Assembly (NCBI RefSeq): GCF_900496995.4
Contig: NC_044005.1
Location: forward strand, 23,689,363-23,753,362
From: Aquila chrysaetos chrysaetos
Lineage: Eukaryota > Chordata > Aves > Accipitriformes > Accipitridae
Direction of reading: 5' to 3'
DNA: 64,000 nucleotides
Below are positions 54,258 through 62,469 of this stretch, in pieces. Below the pieces are notes generated by a model. It searched no databases. It was not told where the DNA came from and was given only the letters and a program-made list of their open reading frames with translations. Numbering within the stretch: the stretch's first letter is position 1; the number at the start of each line of letters is the position of its first letter. A program made the translations under genes and the position numbers.

Positions 54258-55350
54258 TGTGGTGCCTTGACCCTGGCTAGACAGCGGGTGCCCACCAATG
54301 CCACTCTATCACTCCCCCCCCTCAGCTGGACAGGGGAGAGAAAATATAAAGAAAGGCTCATGGGTCGAGATAAGGATGGGGAGACATCACTCACCAATTA
54401 CTATCACGGGCAAAACAGACTCGACTTGGGGAAAATTAATTTATTACCAATCCAATCAGAGTAGGGTAATAAGAAATAAAACCGAATTGTAAAACAACTT
54501 CCCCCCACCCCTCCCTTCTTCCCTGGCTCAAGTCCACTCCCAATTTCTCTACCTCCTGCCCACCAGTGGCATAGGGGGACGAGGAATGGGGGTTGTGGTC
54601 AGTTGGTCACACGTTGTCTCTGCTGCTCCTTCCTCCTCAGGGGAAGAATTCCTCACACTCTTCCCCTGTGCCAGCGTGGGGTCTCTCCCACAGGAGACAG
54701 TCCTCCACGAACTTCTCCAACTGAGTCCTTGCCACGGGCTGCAGTCCTTCACAAACTGCTCCAGCATGGGTCCACCGTGGGGTCACAAGTCCTGCCAGAA
54801 AAACCTGCTCCAGCATGGGCTCCTCTCTCCACAGATCCACAGGTCCTGCCAGGAGCCTGCTCCAGCATGGGCTTCCCACGGGGTCACAGCCTCCTTCAGG
54901 CATCCCCCTGCCCTGGTGCGGGGTCCTCCCCGGGCTGCAGGTGGATATCTGCTCCACCATGGACCTCCACAGGCTGCAGGGGGACAGCCTGCCTCACCAT
55001 AGTCTTCCCCACGGGCTGCAGGGGAATCTCTGCTCCGGTGCCTGGAGCACCTCCCCCCCCTCCTTCTTCACTGACCTTGGGGTCTGCAGAGTTGTTGCTC
55101 TTACATGTTCTCACTCTCTCTCCGGCTGCCATTTCTGTGGTGCAGCAACTTTTTTCTCCCTTTTTAAATATGTTACCACAGGGGCGCTACCACCATTGCT
55201 GATGGGCTCAGCCTTGGCCAGCAGCAGGTCCATCCCGCAGCTGGCTGGCATTGGCTTTGTCGGACATGGGGGAAGCTTCTAGCAGCTTCTCACAGAAGCC
55301 ACCCCTGTACCCACCCCGCTACCAAAATCTTGCCATGCAAACCCAATACA
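54258..55350 (-). mobile_element. Solo LTR (head type 1, tail type beta), 1093 bp
   Basis: The minus strand runs from TGTATTGGGTTTGC at 55350 to GGGTCAAGGCACCACA at 54258, flanked by a perfect 5-bp duplication ATATT (54253-54257 and 55351-55355). It has the longest U3 of the family, with more of the 45-bp units with CTGGAGCAG cores, and an AATAAA signal (plus 54440-54445) ahead of its tail. The 199-codon and shorter frames on both strands are repeat-derived and not evidence of a protein. No gag, pol or env remains, so it is a solo LTR. Confidence 0.88.
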
Positions 55351-58290
55351 ATATTCTATTCTTTTCCTAGGAATTCTGAATGTTCAATCTGCCTTGGTGT
55401 TGCTGAACACAAAACTGACATATTCAGAGACCTATCAAAGATAATTCAAAGATTGTTGTAGGGCTACAGAAAAGCCATGCAACACAGGAGTTTGTGGCAC
55501 ACTTGCTGACAACAAGCAGTGGAAAGCTAAATCTTTTATAAATCCTCTCTATCTTCCCTACCAACACCACAAACCTGCACATGGAAACAGCTGGGCAGTC
55601 TCTCCTACAAGAGCTTTTTACAGCCATCTCCCCCCATGTTGTTCCAGCTCCTGCAATCATTCCTCAACCACATTCTCTTCCCACGTTTATTATTGCTGTA
55701 ATTTTCCTCACTGTTTCCTTTAATCGTCTCCCTGTTCAATTACTGATTTCTCTTTTGTCCTTGAGCCTTATATTTCTCTCCCATGAGATTTTTTGGTTAA
55801 AATGAATGTAAAATTGCCTCTCAAGCATATGAGCAGCATGCAGTGAAAATGAAGTCGCTTAGCCCTGTATTAGATTATATGAATTCATGAACATCAAATT
55901 CAGTATAAACTCAACCACAGTTCACTCACACACTGCATGCAAGACCCTCTCACTTTGCAGCTTACACTTGCAACTACAGTTAAAACCATAAACAGGAACA
56001 GCTAAACCATTAGAGAAAACAGCCTTTTCACCAAAGCAAATATATTTAAAATAAAATAGGTTTGATACTTTTCCATTATTCTCTCACTAGGCCATCACTA
56101 AACCATCTCCCCCCAGGACAACAGTCCAGCTTTCCTTCAAGTCTCAGATGTTTGATCAGAGTAATGCCTGTTTAATGGCTTTTAGTAAACTGAACACCGA
56201 TTTTCATAGCCAAAACAAAGATAAAAAAGCACAACATTCTGCCTGATTTTACTCCCCTGCTCCCTACCACATGCTTTTAGCACCATAATCATGTCTGAAT
56301 ATTGTAAGCAGGCCAGCTTGTTAGTGTATCAGGGGCCTGACATGAGAAAGACAACGAAATCGATGGCAGGAGAAACTTTGTGTGAATCAATGTGACAATA
56401 TCATTTGGTGGCAAGGTAAGACTGCTGCAGGCTTTGCTGGAAGCAATGAAATAAGGCTGCACACCTAGCCAGCAACCAATGACTTTCATCTTGCCTTCTT
56501 CGAGTCCAGTGGCCCATTCTGCCCCATGGGCACACTAGTTACACCACCTCACTTGTGGCAGCCACAGAATCAATGCATGACAACAACCTAATCCTGCGAT
56601 GGGGAAGCCCTCCTCAACACTCTTCCAAATATCCCTTGGCAGAACTTGTGCTGGTATTCCATTCCTGAGGAGCAAAGCCCAACTCATACACCTCAGTCCC
56701 AACCTCCTACTAGTCCCGTTTTTTACACCCCAAGTTAGTTCTCTGATGATGTGCTTCAAACAACTTTGGGTGGGCTGACATCTATTCTGAATATTGACCT
56801 CTTACTCCAAGTCTTACATTCTTTCAGATGCAAGTTATCTCTATATACATGTTTCTAAACATATACAGCTGACCAGTTTTTACCATTTCCTGTTTCCGAA
56901 TAACCTCAGAAAAAAATTACTCCCCCAAGCATGTTCATTATTTGCAAGTGTTTGTTGAATCATTTTTCTGAATAAATTACACCCTGCATGAGTGGTAAGA
57001 TCGTTTATGATTGATAGCTTAAACCTTGTGATTGTTTTCTGTTTTTCCAACTGAATGACTCACATTTTCTAAGCAAAGCATTATGAATAGTAAATAACCA
57101 TACTTATGCACTAACTTTGAAAAAGCCCCAGAAATAAGTGCTGCCACAATGCTTCTGTAAACACAAATTAGATACCCAAGAGTTCACAGAAGGCTAGAGG
57201 ACAATCAATATAGCAAAATACGACATTCTGAGAGAGGGACTCTTCTTCGTCTGGCTTTGCATTCTCCCCAGAATTACAGCGCTCGGGACGTTTCCCAGTG
57301 AATACCCAACCTTATTCCCATAATAAATATCCTGCGTGCATCTTTGCCTGCTCACCTCATTGCTGACCAGAGCTCTTGCTTTGGTCCTGGGCCTGCAGTC
57401 AGCACAGAAAGTGCAAGTAAAGTTCAATGTGTATGCAATTTTTAGGTTGCAGACAGCATTAGTTTTAATTTCCTTCTGCATCTGCACTGCAACTCATCAG
57501 ACACCTCTCAGAAAATCATGTCAAAGACTCTCTCATAGACCTAAATTCACATGTATGTGCAGCAGTACACAAAGGGAACAGACTGTCTCTTGAGATTTCC
57601 AATTATAGACCCTTAACTGCAAGACTACATTTCTTCTAAATAAAACTATTGCCCTCATTTTGTCCAGCTTCTGAAACTTAGGGGCTAGAATAGAATTCTA
57701 CTGATTTTACACAGCATTACCTCAATAATTAATTTTTTTTTTTAATTATAAATACTATGTTTTCACCAGACTTGTACACAGATTGGCCTGATGTCACTAC
57801 ACTTTATCTCTAAAGTAGGCTGGCATTTGTTATGCTGTAACACTGCAAACTCATTTGTGTTTGCTATTCATTGTCATCTAAAGACAGGACCTTGAGCACA
57901 CAGCCAACTGGATAACATTACTTTTAGTGCAAGCTCACCAACCGTCCTTGCCAGAAGGATTCCACCCTAGGCAGAGAGCTGAAGCTCTTAGCACCATTCA
58001 GAGACATAAGAAATCTATACAAGCAAGTAACTCATGCCCCTGGGACTGTAACATTACAACTCTGGTAAGCATGTAATACTCAGGTTTCATTAAATCCTAC
58101 AGGAAAACTCACTGAAGATAACTGGAGCTCTTCCCTTGAGAAATGAGCAGTAAAAAAAGCAAGTGATAGCAGTAACTCAATAGCAGAGGTAAAACCAGAA
58201 CCAATACAAAAACCAGCATGATTCCAGGACCTTAAACAAACAAGAAAAATACTCTCTATGCACTGTAAGAGTACATAGAATGCAAGAGCA
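55351..58290. other. Unique non-coding DNA
   Basis: No gene or repeat family recognised. Some T-rich tracts and short frames. Confidence 0.45.
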
Positions 58291-58439
58291 TCTGCTTCAT
58301 TAAGCTATCTGGTTAAGGACTATTCAGTGTAATAGAAATAACAAGCAACAAAGCTAGCAATAAAGCAAACAGACACACAAACGCTAATGAGCAGGCAATA
58401 AGGTAGACAAAGACCAGAACTCTTCAGTCACTGATTGAT

Positions 58440-59160
58440 AGGCTGTTAAAAGGAGCTACTCAGGGGACAGGGTGGAAATAAAGATTTTCCCAAGTATGAT
58501 GGGACATTTGAGGGGGTTTGTGGGAGTGTAGCAAAACCATGGAATAACAGAAAGAACTTGCAGGGTTATATAAAAGTTATGGGATCTTTATGGGAAGTGA
58601 CAAAGGCAAGGAAAGTGAGGGATAAGGATGGATAGCAGAGGAACAAACATGGGACACTTGTCTGAGCCCTACACCTGATCAACACAGTGTATCCTATCTT
58701 CTTATTAAATCCTATTATTGACTTTGCCTTTGTAATCTCACTCTAGCCTATGCGAATGCTACAACGTCCAATTGCCAGCAGCTGGAGAACAGACCATGGG
58801 TCACCAGGCCTGTACACCCGGGTGCCAACAGTAGGAAATACAACCAGAATGCAAGAGAGATCTGGGTGCCAGCAACAGGGGAAGGGATCATGCACCATTG
58901 GGAGCGGGGTGTGTGCTGCTGGGGTCTAATCACCAGCAGCTGGAGGAGGGACTATGGCTCGCAGGGCCCATAAGTCTAAGTGCCAGCAGTTGGAGAGACC
59001 AGACTGTGTTCCCCTAGGGAACTTAACTGTGTGTACATGTGTGTGCATGCATGTGTACACATCCACACACTGTGCTAGCAAACCTTAGCCAGGAAGCAGA
59101 AGACCTGTATCTGGAAAGACTCCAGGTCTGGGTCAGTAACCAGGTAAGGGACACAGGGTC
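58440..59160 (+). repeat. Unclassified repeat with degraded minisatellite, possibly LTR-derived
   Basis: The core holds five spaced copies of a TGCCAGCAGCTGGAG-like box at 58773, 58823, 58867, 58931 and 58981, at intervals of 50, 44, 64 and 50 bp. Upstream, a TTATATAAAAG box (about 58566) and TTATTAAAT (about 58701) are placed like promoter and poly(A) signals of an LTR. A GT/CA-rich alternating tract (about 59029-59068) follows the array. I could not find matching TG...CA ends or a target duplication, so the outer limits are approximate and the LTR reading is a guess. Confidence 0.4.
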
Positions 59161-59173
59161 CGCGCACAGACAT

Positions 59174-59195
59174 TAGATCACCAGCTGGTGATCTA
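59174..59195. other. Perfect 22-bp palindrome
   Basis: Left arm TAGATCACCAG is followed directly by its exact reverse complement CTGGTGATCTA, with no spacer. The centre CAGCTG is an E-box. The pairing stops abruptly on both sides. Confidence 0.9.
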
Positions 59196-60147
59196 GTATT
59201 CAAGGGATGCATGAGCAAGGGGTGCTTGTGAGAACAGCGCATGAGTGTGCACATCTGTTTTGCTACGAAACATCAAGCCAGACTAGCTGGTAAGAAGGAG
59301 AGGCCCTGCATACTGGGTAAGGGCCAAGGTTCTAGACATGGATATTAGAGCCCACACTGGTATTAGATCTGTGAATGTGAATGTACTTGGCAGCCATAAC
59401 CCTCCTATGGCCATGAACACTGGTGATTTAAGAATATTATTCTCCTTCTGTTTCCTCAGAAGTAAGTGTCCAGAAACTTTAAAAACACACAGTAAAACAA
59501 AGAAAAGCAAAAAATATCATTAAAAACTATGAAGATTAGTCTGCTTATCACTAAACTCCTCAAAACTTAACTCGCACACTTCCAGTTCTCCTACCTGGAG
59601 AATGAGTAATATTACATCATGCCATACAAGTACTAGGCAGTATTTAAACAGGTCCAACTGAAAAACCTCTTGAAAATTTGGATTAGGGAGCACTTTGAGA
59701 AACTAAACCTAAGCGTATCTAAAGCACAAGGGATGCAATTTGAGCCCTTCCTATTTGTCTGGCCACTTGGAGCGGTACATAAATGACCACCACATTTTGG
59801 CATAGAACAGAGAAGAGGAACACAGCAAAAATACCTAAGCTTCCATTCAAAGCTTCATAGAAGGAAATGCAAAACTGATTAAGAAAACTAATGGGAATGT
59901 TATGGCTGCTGCACACATAAATGGAAAGGCAGCAATAAATTTACCACACTCTTATTAGAGTACAACATATACTAAATTAATTGGAACTAACTTGGCCTAC
60001 AGTATTATCTGATTTTCCATTTGGAAGGTGACTAATTAATTCAGAAAAAAAAAAATTCCCCTTCCCCCATTACATTTTTCCTCGTGTTCCTCCGTTTCAC
60101 TCAACCCCACACTCACAGCTTTAGATGTCGAATTGGGTTAGCAGCGA
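59196..60147. other. Unique non-coding DNA
   Basis: AT-rich DNA before the CpG-rich zone, with an A10 run at about 60046. No gene recognised. Confidence 0.45.
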
Positions 60148-60270
60148 CTCCCGGAGGTCACCCGGTCCAACCCCTGCTCGCAGGGGGGCCGATGGCATCA
60201 GGCCGAGGAGGAGCTGTTCACTCGAGCCTCGAACACCTCCAGAGCCGGCAGCACCGCGAGGCCTCTGGCC
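60148..60270 (-). mobile_element. CR1 LINE 3'-end fragment inside CpG-rich DNA
   Basis: The plus strand reads GGAGGTCACCCGGTCCAACC followed by CCTGCTCGCAGGG, then GAACACCTCCAGAGCCGGCA. These phrases are the reverse complement of the CR1 3' region, with the same order as the CR1 at 13443 (GATCACCTAGTTCCAACCCC, then GAACACTTCCAGGGAGGGGG). The element is therefore on the minus strand. Its bases have drifted to high G+C. The octamer tail has been lost or lies in the diverged sequence just before 60148. Confidence 0.65.
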
Positions 60271-60560
60271 CGCCCGCCCCGGCACCCGACACCCCTCAGC
60301 CCGAGGGGCGCGGGCACGGCCGCGGGGCCGTGGTACGGCAGCTCCCGCCGCCAGACCCGGCGCCCGCGGGGCGGGGCTGGACACCGCGCCGCCCCCCCGC
60401 CCCTCGCGCCCCCGCCCCGGCCCGCTGCTCCGCTCCGCTCCGGTGCGGGGAGCCAGGCTGGCAAGCAGGCGGGCTGAGGTTAAGCCCGGGCCTGGCCCAA
60501 GCGCAGGGAAGCGCCCCGGGGAAACCCCTTCACGCCCGGCCTGAAACAAGAGTGCTCCCG
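60170..60560. promoter_or_regulatory. Small CpG island
   Basis: About 400 bp of CpG-dense sequence stands apart from the larger island by some 900 bp of lower-GC DNA. Its left third overlaps the CR1 fragment. No start codon, CCAAT box or splice signal stands out, and several overlapping open frames on both strands are expected from composition alone. It could be an alternative promoter or an upstream enhancer of the right-end gene. Confidence 0.5.
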
Positions 60561-61439
60561 CACCACACCGCGGCGTGCCGCACGCTGCTACAGCTCTGCT
60601 GTAGGCAGAAAAAACTTGACTGGTACTCAAGTATTCTCCTAATTAGAATCATTACTACTGCTTAGAACTATCCAAGGCAGTTACATGCTATTCAGACGCC
60701 TCCTAGCTGAAGCAGTACAGGCATTCCCCTGCCTGCAGACACCCTCCCAGCAGGCAGAAAAGCCCTCAGCCAGCCCCCGGTGGGACTGCACGTTCCACGC
60801 ATTCTGGCATTGTCTCCCACGGCAGAAACACGGCCACCGGTGGCTACTCTTGCCCTGCAGAGGCCCCAGCTGTAGCGCTGTAAAGATGAGATGGCTTAAG
60901 GCTATTGAGACAGCATGGGACAAATCCACTTTATAACTCAGTACAGCATTGTGTAATAGGACGGTCCTGTGACACAGCAACATTTACGTGTTTCAGTCCA
61001 TTACAGGTTGGCAGGCTGGCTCCCCTTCCTCATTTGTTATTCCTTTTTAACTGACCTCCAGAAAGATGCGATTCTTAGGAGAACCAAAGAGTTGTGTCCC
61101 ACAGTCCTCAACCCCTCAGAAAGGAGCTGACACCTTTCTGCAGGTAAAGTTCAACTAATTACACCCTTTGTGTTTCACATGCTCCAGCTGTGCTGGTTTA
61201 GACAGATATTTAGTGCTGCTTCCCATACACCTAATCAAGAAGGCGTGTTCAGTTGCCTGGAATTCTGCTGTTTGAAATAGGGCTCCTGGCTGCAAATTGA
61301 AGTCATAAACGCTACAGTGTTCGCCTAGGACAGAAAAAAAAAAAGTTGACATAGGAACCTAATGGCAGAGGATAAAAATGCCGTACGAAAAACAAGAACT
61401 TGGTAAACTAAGCTAAACCCTCAACTTCCCTCTGCAGGT
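60561..61439. other. Spacer between the two CpG islands
   Basis: Moderate-GC sequence with scattered CpG. It includes an A12 run near 61332. I see no exon or repeat family that I can support. Confidence 0.4.
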
Positions 61440-61980
61440 GCCCTGGAAGAGAGGCTGGAGCGACGGCTCTGACTTCAGCCCCGCTCTGCCTCACAAAGCC
61501 TGAAGGCAGCCAGGGAAGTTTCTCCCCCCCGCCCCGCGGAGAGGAAGGTTTGCTCTCACAGGGCCAGCCTGTCCCTCCCTAGTTCTCAACGCCACTGTTT
61601 CTCCCTCCCCGTCTCTCCCCTACCCCCTGCCGGCTCCTCACCACTCCCCCCGCGGCACGGTAACGCCGCACTGCCGCTACCCGCCGCCGCCCCCCGGCCC
61701 CTCGCTGCCGCCCCGCCCCCGCGTTTCCGACCGCTACGAACGGCCGCCGAAAGGCCGCCCGCCCCTCCCCGGCGCCCGCGGGACAGGCCCCGCGGCAGGC
61801 TGCCGCCGCCCCGCTCCCAAGCCGGCCTCTGCGCTTCACATCGGAAGGGCGGCGCCGCAGCCAGGCCCCAGCGCCCAGCTCGGGGCCGCGGGGCGAGGCG
61901 GCTGCCGGCCCCGGCGCCTCACGGCCCGGCCAGCGGGCTGCGGGCCGCACCGCCCCTCCCTGCGCAGTTGGGCGCGGGGG

Positions 61981-61999
61981 GCTGTGGGTGACGTAGTCC
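61981..61999 (+). promoter_or_regulatory. ZNF143/Staf-like motif, copy 1
   Basis: The site contains TGGG, four spacer bases, then GTAGT. That is the spacing of the ZNF143 (Staf) site TGGGAATTGTAGT found in many CpG-island promoters. The spacer here is TGAC, which also creates a TGACGTA cAMP-response-like half site. A near copy lies 81 bp downstream. It is about 400 bp upstream of the start codon. Confidence 0.45.
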
Positions 62000-62061
62000 C
62001 TGCCCCGCCGTGGGTCCTAGCGGTGCCTCGGCCACCGGCTGCGCCGGGGCCTTCGCAAGGC

Positions 62062-62080
62062 GCTGTGGGTGTCGTAGGAA
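62062..62080 (+). promoter_or_regulatory. ZNF143/Staf-like motif, copy 2
   Basis: This is a second copy of the 61981 motif in the same orientation, 81 bp away. Fifteen of the first 16 bases match (GCTGTGGGTG, one difference, CGTAG), after which similarity stops. It keeps the TGGG-N4-GTAG spacing. The first CCAAT box follows 13 bp downstream. Confidence 0.4.
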
Positions 62081-62396
62081 CGGGCGCCCGAGCCAATGGA
62101 AGCCGCCGTCTCGGAAGGGCGCTCTCGCGTAGCCGGCGCTCGCTGGGGCACGCGCTTTCCTTTTGCGATGCGGTTGGCCAACAAGAGGGCGTGACCGACG
62201 ATCCATACCTCCCCCGAGCCAATCGGAGCGGGCCATGTAGAGCAAGCCGTTCGGGGGAGGGCTGCGTGTGCTGCCGCTAGCAGTCGGTAGTTGGTCGTCA
62301 GCGCGGCCGGCGGATTGGTGGCGGCGGTGGGCGGGGCGAGGAAGCCGGAGTCGGCGCCCCTCGGCGGCGGCGGCGGCCCCTCAGGAGCCCGGCGGG

Positions 62397-62469
62397 ATGG
62401 GGCGGCGGGCGCGCCTCGGGCTGGTGCTGTGCCTCGCGGCGCTGTGGGCCGGAGGACTGGCCGCGGCCG
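62397..62469 (+). CDS. First coding exon of an unidentified secreted or membrane protein (partial)
   Basis: Seen: an ATG in good context (G at -3, G at +4) inside a CpG island opens 24 codons. They read Met-Gly, a basic MGRRAR start, a hydrophobic core (LGLVLCLAALWAG) and a small-residue end (GLAAA). This is a classic n-, h- and c-region layout of a signal peptide. Reading on in frame reaches TAG at 62472-62474, but a GT donor (G|GTTAGT at 62470) stands just before it. The exon would therefore end in phase 1, after the first base of codon 25. Inference: a signal-peptide exon followed by a phase-1 intron is common in secreted and immunoglobulin-superfamily proteins. The remaining exons lie beyond 64000, so the product cannot be named. 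The donor matches consensus only moderately. CCAAT boxes, a GC box and ZNF143-like motifs lie 60-420 bp upstream on the same strand. Confidence 0.6.

Noticed and set aside
54586..55282. Open frames up to 199 codons on both strands
   Set aside because: They lie wholly inside a solo LTR with intact target duplication and are built from the same repeats.
60084..60665. Frames of 139-193 codons in the small CpG island
   Set aside because: Proline-, arginine- and alanine-rich translations occur in several frames on both strands, as expected from GC content, and part of the region is a CR1 fragment.
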